A stretch of DNA of 64,000 nt from Wolbachia endosymbiont of Folsomia candida. Its GTDB lineage: Bacteria > Pseudomonadota > Alphaproteobacteria > Rickettsiales > Anaplasmataceae. The DNA lies in assembly GCF_001931755.2 (NCBI RefSeq), contig NZ_CP015510.2, positions 248,001-312,000 on the forward strand, read 5' to 3'. The notes under the pieces are model-generated. The model saw only the letters and a list, made by a program, of their open reading frames with translations, searched no databases and was not told the DNA's origin. Shown piece after piece: positions 18,426 through 28,673 of the stretch. The translations under genes and the position numbers were made by a program. Position 1 is the stretch's first letter. The number at the start of each line of letters is the position of its first letter.

Positions 18426-18498
18426 GGGTAATTAGCTCAGTTGGTAGAGCACTTGCTCGACACGCAAGTGGTCACTGGTTCAAGTCCGGTATTACCCA
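18426..18498 (+). tRNA. tRNA-Val (GAC), with C at position 33
   Basis: A 73-nt cloverleaf: acceptor gggtaat/attaccc, D arm gctc/gagc, anticodon stem cttgc/gcaag, T arm with ttcaagt loop, discriminator A. The anticodon GAC is at 18459-18461. The base before it (18458) is C, where nearly all tRNAs have U33. CCA is not encoded. Confidence 0.93.
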
Positions 18499-18524
18499 CG
18501 TTTTTATTTATAAAAAGATTTCAT

Positions 18525-19421
18525 ATGGCAGTAACACATAACGGCAAACATTCAGCAGCTGAGTCTAAACGCTTAATCTATTCCATAATAATAGTTGCAA
18601 TAACTATGTTTATGGAAATAGCAGGTGGAATAATTTCACATTCACTTGCTTTATTATCAGATGCTGGGCACATGCTCACAGACCTATTTGCTTTAGTTTT
18701 GAGTTGGTTAGCACACAAATTTGCAGCTAAGAAATCTGATTTGCAGAGGTCATATGGATATCATCGATTACAGATAATTGCAGCATTTGTTAACGGTTTA
18801 ACTTTATTCTTCATTGCAATAATTATTATAGTTGAGTCGATAAAGAGATTTATTTATCCAGTCAATGTTGAGTGGAAAGTAATGCTGATAATTGCAACTC
18901 TAGGGCTTATTTCTAATATAATAGTTTTTTTTATATTACATAGTAAATGTGAAAACAACATAAATATAAAAAGTGCTGTACTGCATGTGATAGGAGACAT
19001 TTTAGGATCTGTAGCTGCCATACTTGCATCTATAATCATAATGTTTACCAACTGGCAAATAGTAGATCCTATTTTATCAGTATTTGTGAGTGTAATAATC
19101 TTAAATAGTGGCTATAAAATAATAAAGCATTCTTGCCATATTCTTCTTGAAGGTACACCTGAAGGTATATCAATTGAAGAAATAAAAAGTAAAATTACGT
19201 CCGAGCTGCCTGAGGTAATGGATGTACATCACATACATACATGGTCGCTGTCTGACAATTATTTTATAATAACTATGCACGCTAAAATAAAGCAAAATGC
19301 ACAACACACTGATGTCCTATGTAACATAAAAAAAATACTACTGGAGAAATTCGAAATAGCGCATTCTACCGTTGAAATTGAATATGATGAATGTGCAGAT
19401 GATAAAGTACTAAAACATTGA
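18525..19421 (+). CDS. Cation diffusion facilitator (zinc/cobalt/cadmium efflux) transporter
   Basis: 298 residues of the CDF family (ZitB/CzcD-like), exporting divalent metal by proton exchange in the inner membrane. Six membrane helices are visible. The transport-site motifs are in helix 2 (LLSDAGHMLTDL) and helix 5 (HVIGDILGS). The cytoplasmic C-terminal domain has VHHIHTWSL. The ATG at 18525 is the sensible start: the longer open frame begins at 18441 inside tRNA-Val. It lies 26 bases behind the tRNA. Confidence 0.92.
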   Translation: MAVTHNGKHSAAESKRLIYSIIIVAITMFMEIAGGIISHSLALLSDAGHMLTDLFALVLSWLAHKFAAKKSDLQRSYGYHRLQIIAAFVNGLTLFFIAIIIIVESIKRFIYPVNVEWKVMLIIATLGLISNIIVFFILHSKCENNINIKSAVLHVIGDILGSVAAILASIIIMFTNWQIVDPILSVFVSVIILNSGYKIIKHSCHILLEGTPEGISIEEIKSKITSELPEVMDVHHIHTWSLSDNYFIITMHAKIKQNAQHTDVLCNIKKILLEKFEIAHSTVEIEYDECADDKVLKH

Positions 19422-19476
19422 CAATAACAGACCATTCTATTATTCTTAAATTGTAATAATGTTATGGGTGTAGGTT

Positions 19477-21345
19477 ATGATAGGCATTTCTCAATTACAA
19501 TTTCCTTCAAAGGATTCTAGTCGGCTAAAATTTGCTGGTTATTTTGCAACTTTTGTTTCGTTAAGCATTCTAGTAAATCCTATTGATCTTCTTTTCATGG
19601 CTGGCACTTTGTTTTTTAGATCCGAAATTAAAACTTTTCATATTTACAAAGAAATCAAAATTGCAAAAAAAGAAAAAATAACCAGGAAAGATTACTGGGA
19701 AATATTTTTTAAGGATAATATAATTAAGCTGATATCTTTTGCCCTGTTTTCAGCATTTATAACATACTTAACTTTTACAACCACTTTCCTACTAGTATCA
19801 TTACTTGGAACAATACCACTCTCAATGATATTAATTCTATTGCAGAGTGAGTTAAGACCAAAAGATTTTAATCCGATTACATTATTTAAGGCTGCTATAA
19901 GTTTCTTTTTAGAAGGCATAAAAGAGAATTCACGAGGGCTGGTTAATAGCTTTGATGTTAAGCTCGAACATTTACTCCCTCACCAATTAAACGATGATAT
20001 TATTAAAAATATTGATAAATTAAAAGACAAGTATGGTGAAAAAATACCTGAAGATGTAATTAATAGCCGTGAGTATATTCAATTCACCCAATATATAGAC
20101 AATTCATATGAATTTAGTGGTGAAGATAAAAACAAAGTAAGTACATTTTTGAATGATTTTTGTAGTAATGACCAGAAGCATAGTTCTGGGTTGACAGGTG
20201 GGCAGGTTCTACTTTTTGTTTTAAGAGCTTGCAATGATGGAGAAAGAGAAGCAGTTAAGAGTAAAAAGGATGCATTAATTGCTAATTTAATTGATACTCA
20301 AGTATTCTCGAGAAAAGAACGAATTCCTAACACTTGTTTTACTGGCGTGATCTACAGGATGCTCAGTACCTTGGAGGGAATCCATCCTGATCCAGAAATT
20401 AGATTCACACCTCCAAGACAAATATTGCTTTCAGAAGCAGAAAGTGAAGTACGTTGGTTCATGTTAGACAAGTTAAAAGAAAAGAAAAACAACAAAGAAA
20501 TCTTTAATGCTTGGTATAAAGTTCAAAATGGTCCTGATGATCGCAATAGCCAGAAAATAGTTGATGATTTTCTTTCAGAAGTAAGGATTCCTTTAATGAG
20601 AGAGTTGTTAAGTTTTAGTTCAGGTTATACTGAACAAATTGTACTGACATTAATGAGAAATATTGGTTCTATCAAATTAAATGTGTTAGAGGATTTTCTT
20701 CTTGATCATATAAGAGATAAGTTGGAACAACATGGCCTTGATAATCAAGAAAATTTATTAGACAAGGTTAAAGAAAAAGTTTTTTTAAAGTTGCGAAATA
20801 AAGGCCTGCTTAGCACACAATTTTTTGTGGGGATTTTTTCTCATGACGATGCTAAAAAAATAGCTGATACGATAATAAAAAAAGAAGTGGAAGAATTTAA
20901 GTTAAAAGCTGAAAAGGCTATTGAAGGTCAGATAATTAGCATGTTAGATAAGCTAAGAACGCTACAAAAAGAAAAAAAGTGCTATAGGGTATATGCAGAA
21001 CTCAGTAAAAACAATGATAAGCAAAAAATAAAGAAAACTTTGCAAGAAAAGTTAGAAATAACAGAACTAGAAATAGATGAAATGTTAAAAAAAGAAGCTT
21101 CATATAAGTTAAAGTTAGAAGTTGAGGATATATATGATAGAAATAAAAATAATATAGAGCAGCTTTATGAAAAAATAAGAGAAACAAAAAATGAATTCAT
21201 TGAAGATGGTCTTTTGACAACACAAGAAATAGATAAAATAGTAAAAGAAAGAATGATAACTTTGAATAATGAGGCAAGGATAATACCATCAAGCAATTTA
21301 TCTCGTAGCTTGAGTGTTATTCATTTGGCAATGCATCACTTATAA
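19477..21345 (+). CDS. Large membrane-anchored protein of unknown function
   Basis: 622 residues, not recognised. The first 150 residues hold about four hydrophobic stretches in two hairpins (about 18-46, and 85-128). The rest is soluble, highly charged and helical. A Lys/Glu-rich probable coiled coil covers about 480-600. No nucleotide-binding or catalytic motif is seen. The ATG at 19477 is used because the one at 19464 is out of frame. Its last 10 bases overlap the end of convergent plsY. It may be an Anaplasmataceae-specific protein (inference from lack of recognisable relatives). Confidence 0.75.
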   Translation: MIGISQLQFPSKDSSRLKFAGYFATFVSLSILVNPIDLLFMAGTLFFRSEIKTFHIYKEIKIAKKEKITRKDYWEIFFKDNIIKLISFALFSAFITYLTFTTTFLLVSLLGTIPLSMILILLQSELRPKDFNPITLFKAAISFFLEGIKENSRGLVNSFDVKLEHLLPHQLNDDIIKNIDKLKDKYGEKIPEDVINSREYIQFTQYIDNSYEFSGEDKNKVSTFLNDFCSNDQKHSSGLTGGQVLLFVLRACNDGEREAVKSKKDALIANLIDTQVFSRKERIPNTCFTGVIYRMLSTLEGIHPDPEIRFTPPRQILLSEAESEVRWFMLDKLKEKKNNKEIFNAWYKVQNGPDDRNSQKIVDDFLSEVRIPLMRELLSFSSGYTEQIVLTLMRNIGSIKLNVLEDFLLDHIRDKLEQHGLDNQENLLDKVKEKVFLKLRNKGLLSTQFFVGIFSHDDAKKIADTIIKKEVEEFKLKAEKAIEGQIISMLDKLRTLQKEKKCYRVYAELSKNNDKQKIKKTLQEKLEITELEIDEMLKKEASYKLKLEVEDIYDRNKNNIEQLYEKIRETKNEFIEDGLLTTQEIDKIVKERMITLNNEARIIPSSNLSRSLSVIHLAMHHL

Positions 21346-21911
21346 AACTTATGTTCCTTACCATGCAAAAGGTTCACAATATTTCTGTGGTGTTTTAGAA
21401 AAACCAGTGCTCCTATAGTTAGTAATGTTAAGAACAAATCCACTTCAAAAAAGCATGAAGTTATCACGGATATTGCAGTAGCACTGAGCGAAGCAAGAGA
21501 AGAGTATCTAAAGGCAAGAAAGACTATTATCCAAGTTATTACGAATGCTGCAGTGATCTGAATATTAAGTGCTATCAACACTCCTAGAGTGGTTGCAACT
21601 CCTTTGCCTCCTTTAAATTTTAGCCATATAGGAAACATGTGCCCAAAAACTGCTAAAATTGCACAGAGATACACATCAAAACCATCATCAAGAAATTGCT
21701 GCGCTATATAAACTGCAATGAATCCTTTTAAGGAATCGAGCAATAATGCTAAAGCAGCAAGAGATTTATTTCCTGTCCTTAAGACATTTGTAGCTCCAAT
21801 ATTTCCTGAACCTATTTTTCTTAAATCTATACCTTGAGCTTTTGTAATAATTAAACTAAACGGTATTGAACCGAGTATGTAGGATAGTATAAGAACTATA
21901 TACCTCTCCAT
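21336..21911 (-). CDS. plsY: Glycerol-3-phosphate acyltransferase PlsY
   Basis: Acylates glycerol-3-phosphate with acyl-phosphate at the inner membrane, the first step of phospholipid synthesis. Five membrane helices are visible, with the three family motifs: YILGSIPF / SGNIGATNV, the glycine-rich FKGGKGVAT, and a late KHHRNI. I place the start at the ATG 21911 (MERYIVLI, 191 residues). ATGs at 21914 and 21926 fall in repeat sequence that ends just there. No clear ribosome site is visible. Confidence 0.93.
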   Translation of the reverse strand: MERYIVLILSYILGSIPFSLIITKAQGIDLRKIGSGNIGATNVLRTGNKSLAALALLLDSLKGFIAVYIAQQFLDDGFDVYLCAILAVFGHMFPIWLKFKGGKGVATTLGVLIALNIQITAAFVITWIIVFLAFRYSSLASLSATAISVITSCFFEVDLFLTLLTIGALVFLKHHRNIVNLLHGKEHKFYK

Positions 21912-22043
21912 CATCCCAGTATCCAAATGGTGTCATTCGAGTAGCGGACACTGGAACCCATGCTTTTTTCTTTCTGGATCCTATGGTCAAGCCATAGGAT
22001 GACAATACCCAAAACATCGCTGTCATCCGAGTACCCCCAAGGT

Positions 22044-22186
22044 GTCATCCCAGTGCGTGACACTGGGATCCAGCGAACTTTGTTCGCAAGCGAATCTAGA
22101 GGATAAATATAAAATTTTACATTAAAACATAATACTATAGCGGAACTACATGCAAAATAGATCCCAGTGTCACGCACTGGGATGAC
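22044..22186. repeat. Hairpin-bounded repeat R3
   Basis: 143 bp between gtcatcccagtgcgtgacac and its inverted counterpart gtgtcacgcactgggatgac. Each end is itself a hairpin with atcccagtg / cactgggat arms. The AT-rich interior starts ccagcgaact, as in R4 and R7. No coding. Together with R4 and partial copies it fills the 700-base gap between plsY and the symporter genes. Confidence 0.75.
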
Positions 22187-22369
22187 AGGAAATGAGCACT
22201 GGAATGACACCATTAGTTGTGCAAGCTGCCTTAAAATACAACATTCGTACAATTGTGTGTCAGTTATTGGGATGACAGGAAGATTGTACTTGGATGACAA
22301 TAGCCAAAACATTGCCACATCTCTTGTCATGAAAGTAGCTCCAAGGGTGTCATTCGAATAGCCCTTCCT

Positions 22370-22520
22370 GTCATCCCAGTGCGTGACACTGGGATCCAGC
22401 GAACTTGCTTGCAAGTGAGCACAATGAATAACGAAAAGTATAAAAGTTCTTGTGTCAAGATACAGTATTGTGATGAAATTATATGAAAGACTGGATCCCA
22501 GTGTCACGCACTGGGATGAC
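22370..22520. repeat. Hairpin-bounded repeat R4
   Basis: 151 bp with the same two terminal hairpins as R3. The interior (ccagcgaacttgcttgcaag..., through a gatacagtat segment) is closely similar to that of R7 at 41936-42086. Confidence 0.75.
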
Positions 22521-22628
22521 AAAAAACGAGCACTTGGATGACAAGAAGATTGTACTAGGAAGAGTTTTGCTGTAACAAGAAGATAGTACTGAAATGACAC
22601 CTGTTGCTGTACCTTCATACACCAAAAT

Positions 22629-24092
22629 TTAATTAATTTTATTATTTTTCAGTCTTTTCAAATAGCATTGAACTTCATCATTGATCTGGTTGCTAAACAG
22701 TATAAGTGCTGTCATGTTGATCAAAGCTAAACAAGAAAATAGAGTTCCACCAATATTGGAAATAGTCATGATATCTTTAGATAAGCCAGAGAAAAATGCT
22801 ACAATTACAACCAATATACGGTATATTATTATACTTTTTGCACCAAATAGGTACAGCCATCCCATTTCACAACAATACACAAACGAAATTACCGAAGAAA
22901 ATGCAAACAAAGGTGCTGCTACTGTCAAAAGTATAGGAAACCATGGAGAAACTGTCTCAAATGCTTTTTGAGTGATTAATATCCCTTCGCCAACACCTGT
23001 TTGGTATGCACCTGTTATTACTATTGTTATTCCCGTTAAACAGCAAATTAACATTGTGTCAAAACACGGCTCTATCATCGCAACAAGCCCAGTTCTTACT
23101 GGTTCTTCATCTTTAGTTGTTGCATGAGTAATTGCAGCAGAACCAACACCAGCTTCACTTGCAAAAACTGCTCTTTGAATTCCAGCAACAAATGCTCCTA
23201 CCATTCCTCCGCCAACAGCATTAAAATCTATCATGCTGGAAAATAATATCTTAAATGTGTGACCAAGGTTGTGGATATTAAACCCAATGATAACAAGGCA
23301 ACTACATATATATATGAGTGACATAATAGGAACTAATGCAGAAGATACTCTCGCTATTCTCTGAATTCCGCCGATAATTACCAAGCCAAGCAGTGCAGAG
23401 ATTATAGAAGAAAGAAACCAAGGATGACCGTCTACCCAATCTGAATAACCAGATAATATTGAAACCATTTGATTAGTTTGAAACGCTACACTTCCTCCAA
23501 GACCTGATAACACAAAAAATACTGCATATGTTGCAGCTAGAAAAATGCCAAGTTTTTTAAAGCCAAACTCTTCTAAACCATTCCTTATGTACTGAAAAGG
23601 TCCACTAAATAATTGGTCCTGATCTTCTGTTCTGTGTCTAAATGCCAATGTTACTTCAGCAAATTTTGCTGACATACCAAAAAAACCTGTAATCATCATC
23701 CAAGGCACCGCTCCAGGTCCACCCATTGAAACTGCAATTGCAACACCTGCAACAGTTCCAAGGCCTACAGTACTTGAAAGTGCAGTTATAAATGCCTGAA
23801 AATGTGTGATGTGGCCATCATGGTGATCTGTATCGTACTTTCCGAAAAGAATAGCAAATGCGTGCTTAAACATTCTTATGTTAAGAAACTTAAAGCGTAA
23901 GGTTAAAAATATATAGCCAAAGGATAGTAAAAGAAGTATGAACGGTATATAAAAGATTTTGAAAAACAGCACTTCATTCATAAAGGTGCTTATTCCATTC
24001 AGTACAGTATCATAACTTTCATAAAAACCTGAACCATACGCATCATTAAACAATAGGCAAAATAATGCCATACAAAGTAATCTATAAATCAT
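22629..24092 (-). CDS. Sodium:alanine symporter family protein 1
   Basis: 487 residues of the AGCS (alanine or glycine:cation symporter) family, importing small neutral amino acids with Na+ across the inner membrane. About ten membrane helices are visible, with family motifs TVGLGTVAGVAIAVSMGGPG and SEAGVGSAAITHA. Start is taken at ATG 24092, which has an aaaggtag ribosome site. The longer frame to 24188 overlaps the upstream symporter gene by 91 bases. The N-terminal 20 residues look like a signal sequence. It is the second gene of a tandem pair. Confidence 0.92.
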   Translation of the reverse strand: MIYRLLCMALFCLLFNDAYGSGFYESYDTVLNGISTFMNEVLFFKIFYIPFILLLLSFGYIFLTLRFKFLNIRMFKHAFAILFGKYDTDHHDGHITHFQAFITALSSTVGLGTVAGVAIAVSMGGPGAVPWMMITGFFGMSAKFAEVTLAFRHRTEDQDQLFSGPFQYIRNGLEEFGFKKLGIFLAATYAVFFVLSGLGGSVAFQTNQMVSILSGYSDWVDGHPWFLSSIISALLGLVIIGGIQRIARVSSALVPIMSLIYICSCLVIIGFNIHNLGHTFKILFSSMIDFNAVGGGMVGAFVAGIQRAVFASEAGVGSAAITHATTKDEEPVRTGLVAMIEPCFDTMLICCLTGITIVITGAYQTGVGEGILITQKAFETVSPWFPILLTVAAPLFAFSSVISFVYCCEMGWLYLFGAKSIIIYRILVVIVAFFSGLSKDIMTISNIGGTLFSCLALINMTALILFSNQINDEVQCYLKRLKNNKIN

Positions 24093-24097
24093 TTTTA

Positions 24098-25441
24098 CTA
24101 CCTTTTGGAACTGTAATAAGAATCTATCGTATTTAAAACTTCTCTTCTCAGCAGATATATTGCAATAGTGTTTGGGATCATAAGACACATAAATAATGTA
24201 TCACCCAAATAAGATATAAATTCCACATTTTTTGACATACAACTCACATATACTGAGATTACTATAAAAACTTGGAACAATATCAGCAGTACTTTTTTAT
24301 TACCAAATAAATACAGTAAAGCAACTTCAGAGTAGTAACAATAAGCGATTATTGTGGAAAATGCAAATGAAAACATTATAAGAGGAAAGACCGACTTGCT
24401 GAACAAGGGCAAAGCTGTTGAAAATATCGAACTAATTAATGTGATATCACCAATATTATCAACGTTGTGGATACCTGTAATGATTATCACAATACCAGTT
24501 AAAAATGAGATTAATATTGTATCTATAAATGGTGCAATCATCGCAACACACCCAACTTTGATTGGATCTACTTCTTTAACAGTTGAATGTGCTATCGCTG
24601 CTGTTCCAGTACCTGCTTCATTAGCAAACACTGATCTTCTCACTCCCGCTATTAAACCACTGAATACCCCTCCTCCTACGGCTGATTTACTGAAAATATC
24701 TTGAAATATTATAGATAAAGCATTGAGTAGATTGCTTTTGTTCACGTAGATTAGATACACACACATACCTATATATAACATTATCATAATAGGTGCTAAA
24801 CTCGTTGCCACAAAAGCAATGCGTTTTATTCCTCCAAGTATCACGACTAAAACAAGCAGAGATATTATAATAGATACGTTATAACCAAAGAGGTTATCTG
24901 ACAATGCTGCCATTTGATTCGCTTGAAATGGTATTCCACCAAATATCATTGCGATAATAAGCATAATCGCATAGGCGAATGCAAGAAATTTGCCAGTTTT
25001 TGGAAATCCAATTTTTGCAAGCCCGTCTTTCATGTAATAAAAAGCCCCGCCAGTTGTGTTGTCAGAGCGATGAGTAAATGCAAGCACCACTTCAGCGAAC
25101 TTTATTGACATACCAAGCATTCCAGTAATTATCATCCAAAAAATTGCACTTGGTCCCCCTATTGTAATAGCAATTGCAACTCCTGATATCGTTCCAAGCC
25201 CTACTGTTCCTGAAATTACTGTTGCAAATGCTTGAATATGAGTGATTATACCTTTGTTATCACTATTACATTTCATGTTAAATAGTGTTTGTATTCCGTA
25301 TTTAAATAATCTGAAATTAATGAATTTAAACTGAACTGTGCAAAAAATCCCGGTTGCAATTACCCAAATAATTATAAATGGAATGTTAAATATCTTTATA
25401 CATAGAAGTGAGTTTAATAGTTCACTTATTTTTACAATCAT
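24098..25441 (-). CDS. Sodium:alanine symporter family protein 2
   Basis: 447 residues, AGCS family, paralogous to its downstream neighbour with only 5 bases between them, so the two form an operon. Motifs GTVGLGTISGVAIAITIGGP and NEAGTGTAAIAHS are conserved, and membrane helices run throughout. Tandem duplication of an amino-acid importer suits a bacterium that depends on host amino acids. Substrate preference of either copy cannot be read from sequence. Confidence 0.92.
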   Translation of the reverse strand: MIVKISELLNSLLCIKIFNIPFIIIWVIATGIFCTVQFKFINFRLFKYGIQTLFNMKCNSDNKGIITHIQAFATVISGTVGLGTISGVAIAITIGGPSAIFWMIITGMLGMSIKFAEVVLAFTHRSDNTTGGAFYYMKDGLAKIGFPKTGKFLAFAYAIMLIIAMIFGGIPFQANQMAALSDNLFGYNVSIIISLLVLVVILGGIKRIAFVATSLAPIMIMLYIGMCVYLIYVNKSNLLNALSIIFQDIFSKSAVGGGVFSGLIAGVRRSVFANEAGTGTAAIAHSTVKEVDPIKVGCVAMIAPFIDTILISFLTGIVIIITGIHNVDNIGDITLISSIFSTALPLFSKSVFPLIMFSFAFSTIIAYCYYSEVALLYLFGNKKVLLILFQVFIVISVYVSCMSKNVEFISYLGDTLFMCLMIPNTIAIYLLRREVLNTIDSYYSSKR

Positions 25442-25585
25442 ACAGCTTGAATATTGAGAGAATACAGTGATATATAGCCTATTTACCGCTATAATACAAT
25501 CAGATTGAATATCTGAATAAGATTGATACTTAAAGGCTTCTAAAATTATTTATTTGCTTTTACATACTGTTAATACTAAATTAAC

Positions 25586-25613
25586 TTGACTTACCAGTAG
25601 TTATTGATATAAT
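25586..25613 (+). promoter_or_regulatory. Promoter of rho
   Basis: TTGACT (25586-25591), 16-base spacer and consensus TATAAT (25608-25613). Transcription would start near 25620, leaving a leader of about 120 bases before rho. Rho leaders are autoregulated in other bacteria, but no attenuator is evident here. Confidence 0.6.
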
Positions 25614-25740
25614 GTAAGCAAAGTATGTGGACCCTGTGGTAATTGGGTTTAGCACATTCTAAAAACTTAACTCAACTTAATTTATTATCTTATAGTCACA
25701 TTTTAGGTGAGCAAGAATCAATTAAAATTTTTGGAGGAGT

Positions 25741-27156
25741 ATGGCAACAATTAATGATGATGTTTTGACAAGCGAAAAGATTACGGCTAAGCGCGAATCA
25801 ACAAAGAAAAACGAACAAATTTCCGATAACGATATGATAAAACAAGTAACACATGAAGATAATGAAAAAAATATCAAAACATTAGATTTAAGTGATTTAA
25901 AAGCAAGAACAGTAGAAGAATTATTACAATTGACTGAAGAAAGAAAAGTTTCAGCTAATGGAAAGAGTAACGGCAGAATGCTGAAACAGGAAATGATATT
26001 CAGCTTGATGAAGAAAATGAGCGAGGAAGGAGGCATTACTACAGGAAGTGGAGTGGTAGAAATATTGCCTGATGGTTTTGGTTTTTTACGCTCAGCAAGC
26101 GCAAATTATGCTCCCAGTGCTGATGATGTTTATGTTTCCAATGGACAAATAAAGAAATTTAATTTACGCACAGGAGATATAGTCTGCGGAGAATTAAGGC
26201 CACCTGGTGATAAAGAAAGATATTTTACTTTGACTAAGGTTGAAAGTATTAATTCTGCTGAGGTGAGTGAGTTAAGGAAGTACGTTCATTTTGATAATTT
26301 GCGTCCTGTTTATCCTGAAAAAAGATTAATCCTTGAAAACAATAGCAGCGATGATAATAGAAAAGATATAAACATGCGTGCTATAGACATAGTTGCGCCT
26401 CTTGGTCTAGGACAAAGAGCATTAATAGTTGCTCCACCTCGTACTGGGAAAACAATGTTACTCCAGCAAATAGCTACTTCTATATCTGCAAATCACCCTG
26501 AAATAGAATTAATAGTATTACTAATAGATGAAAGACCTGAAGAAGTTACAGATATGATGCGTTCTGTGAGAGGCGAGGTAGTGAGCTCTACATTTGATGA
26601 ACCTGCTTATCGCCATGTACAACTTGCTGAAATGGTAATAGAAAAAGCTAAAAGAATGGTTGAGCATAAAAAAGATGTGGTCATCTTACTCGACTCTATA
26701 ACTCGTCTTGCACGTGCTTATAATGCAGTTATTCCTTCATCTGGAAAAGTGTTAACTGGTGGTGTAGACTCAAATGCGCTACAAAGACCAAAACGTTTTT
26801 TTGGAGCAGCCCGCAATATAGAAAATGGCGGTTCTTTAACAATCATTGCTACAGCTTTGGTAGACACTGGTTCAAAAATGGATGAGGTTATTTTTGAAGA
26901 ATTTAAAGGTACAGGAAATGCTGAGATCATTCTTGATAGAAAACTTGCTGATAAACGAATATTTCCAGCTATTGACATTACGAGATCTGGAACTAGAAAG
27001 GAAGAATTATTGATTGAGAAAGCTATACTCAATAAAATATGGGTGTTACGTAGAATACTTAACCCTATGGGATCTATTGAAGCAATGGAGTTTTTACGTG
27101 ATAAATTGCTTTTAACAAAGAGTAATGCTGACTTTTTTAACTCTATGAATAATTAG
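25741..27156 (+). CDS. rho: Transcription termination factor Rho
   Basis: Hexameric RNA helicase that ends transcription at unstructured C-rich RNA. 471 residues, with about 50 extra charged N-terminal residues over E. coli Rho. The cold-shock-like RNA-binding domain ([17 protein letters not shown]) is followed by the Walker A motif APPRTGKT (231-238), Walker B region [16 protein letters not shown] and the Q/R loops ([28 protein letters not shown]). Start ATG 25741 has a strong ggaggag site. Confidence 0.97.
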   Translation: MATINDDVLTSEKITAKRESTKKNEQISDNDMIKQVTHEDNEKNIKTLDLSDLKARTVEELLQLTEERKVSANGKSNGRMLKQEMIFSLMKKMSEEGGITTGSGVVEILPDGFGFLRSASANYAPSADDVYVSNGQIKKFNLRTGDIVCGELRPPGDKERYFTLTKVESINSAEVSELRKYVHFDNLRPVYPEKRLILENNSSDDNRKDINMRAIDIVAPLGLGQRALIVAPPRTGKTMLLQQIATSISANHPEIELIVLLIDERPEEVTDMMRSVRGEVVSSTFDEPAYRHVQLAEMVIEKAKRMVEHKKDVVILLDSITRLARAYNAVIPSSGKVLTGGVDSNALQRPKRFFGAARNIENGGSLTIIATALVDTGSKMDEVIFEEFKGTGNAEIILDRKLADKRIFPAIDITRSGTRKEELLIEKAILNKIWVLRRILNPMGSIEAMEFLRDKLLLTKSNADFFNSMNN

Positions 27157-27307
27157 CGAACCGGAAGAGATGTAGCTTTTATTTGGCATTAGTAAGATTT
27201 ATGCTATAGATACTATCGTAAGCTGTACGAATGTTGTATTTTAAATCGACCTGCACAACTAATGGTGTCATCCAAGTATACTCCTCCTGTCATCCCAGTG
27301 CGTGACA

Positions 27308-28400
27308 GGCTTTGTTGCATAGCTAGTTGGCATCAGGTAGTATATGATAAGTTCATGAGGCTACCTGAAATTTAGCCATACCTATATCAGTAAATTTATT
27401 CAGCAAATAGCACTTGAGTAGCAGTTCCTTCTCACGATTAACCTCAGATTTATTCCTAAAACTAAACCCAAATATTTGCTTTAATCGCGAAAAGAATGCT
27501 TCTATGTAGGATCTTTTTCCATATCCTACCTCCTTTTTCCATTGCTTTATTTTCTCTATTGTATCTCCATCAAACGATCTTATTAACCTAACTGCAGTAT
27601 TTCTTTGGGCCATATAATCCAAATTCTGATGCTCTACTGCATCAATTTTTGGTGGTATTTTCGTTTTTATTCTAAGCTTGTAACATTGCTGATAAATCAT
27701 GGCTCTGTCATATGCACCATCTGCATATAACGTTTCTATTTTACCATAATCATTTTTCATCAGCTTACTAGCTGCCCAGTGGTCAGGATAATATAGTTCA
27801 GTGTATTTTAAATCCATAACTTTTTTGCTGCTTATATCTAACATTACATGCATTTTTCTTGCTTGTTCTCTCCCTCTGTATTGTCTCACTTCATTATTTT
27901 TTTTGTTATGGCCAGCAGTAGTGTTATAGATGCCAATACCAGTGCTATCTATAGCAATTTCAATATTTTCCATATTATTTTTATCAACCCTGTTGTCATT
28001 AATCTTAATATTCAGTTTTTTAAATCTTCTTGAGGCCTGTGAATAGCTGATGACTTGTAGGCTTTTTCCTATTTGCTCGAGGTATCCTTTTATAAATCCT
28101 ACCGTTTGCCTCAGGCCAATCCTAAATAGATAAGTTATTATATGAACTAAAATCACAACTTTATCGGTGTAAATATTATTGCCACCTGCTACTTTTGGTC
28201 TATTTTCGTGCCAATTTTCAATGGCGTCGTTGATGTAATGAAAAATATTTCCCCTTTCTTGAAGAAATTTGTTATATTCACTTTGGTTACTGACTTTCAT
28301 TTTGACTGGCATATTTTTCCTTTGGCGGTTAAATGGCCATTTTATAATGAATTTAGTCAGTAACTTCCAGCTTTTTTCTCCCTAGCTATGCAACAAAGCC
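27308..28400 (-). mobile_element. IS5-family element, IS903 type, copy 2
   Basis: 1093 bp, the inverted counterpart of the copy at 13870-14962, with the same 19-bp ends. The 9-bp target duplication tgcgtgaca (27299-27307 and 28401-28409) is the same sequence at the same point of the same repeat type. Confidence 0.92.
27353..28312 (-). CDS. IS5-family (IS903 group) transposase, copy 2
   Basis: 319 residues, identical in protein sequence to copy 1. D122, D198 and E271 of the DDE triad are all present and there is no frameshift. The identity suggests recent transposition or gene conversion between the two copies. Confidence 0.92.
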   Translation of the reverse strand: MPVKMKVSNQSEYNKFLQERGNIFHYINDAIENWHENRPKVAGGNNIYTDKVVILVHIITYLFRIGLRQTVGFIKGYLEQIGKSLQVISYSQASRRFKKLNIKINDNRVDKNNMENIEIAIDSTGIGIYNTTAGHNKKNNEVRQYRGREQARKMHVMLDISSKKVMDLKYTELYYPDHWAASKLMKNDYGKIETLYADGAYDRAMIYQQCYKLRIKTKIPPKIDAVEHQNLDYMAQRNTAVRLIRSFDGDTIEKIKQWKKEVGYGKRSYIEAFFSRLKQIFGFSFRNKSEVNREKELLLKCYLLNKFTDIGMAKFQVAS

Positions 28401-28673
28401 TGCGTGACACTGGGATCTAGGTTTTATGGGAAATTACACTATTTATATACTTGCAATGGAAAATCGATTTAGTTGCAAGAAAAAACTAAGATTGGTATAA
28501 TTTACATTACGAAATTACTAAGTGAGATCCAAGTGTCTGGGTACTGGGATGACAGGAAGGGGCGACTTGGATAAACGGAAAGAGGATACTGGGATGAGAA
28601 CAGAATGATCTTGAAGTACGACGTTCGTACAGATGTGGATCAAGTTATAGGATGATAGAGAAAATGGCCCAGC

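Larger units (their letters stand above)
27289..28553. repeat. Hairpin-bounded repeat R2 carrying an IS903-type element
   Basis: Without the IS and one 9-bp target copy, about 163 bp remain. They begin gtcatcccagtgcgtgacac and end with a slightly decayed ccaagtgtctgggtactgggatgac. The interior (ttttatg..., tttgcaatggaaaat, tagttgcaagaaaaa) aligns with that of R1 at 14972-15093. Confidence 0.75.

Noticed and set aside
18441..18524. N-terminal extension of the cation transporter
   Set aside because: It lies inside tRNA-Val; the ATG at 18525 gives a normal family start.
21911..22618. 235-codon reverse-strand open frame
   Set aside because: It is the translation of hairpin repeats R3 and R4 and partial copies (recurring QCVTLGSS and DPSVTHWDDRK). 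No protein-like domain, and it runs into the plsY start.
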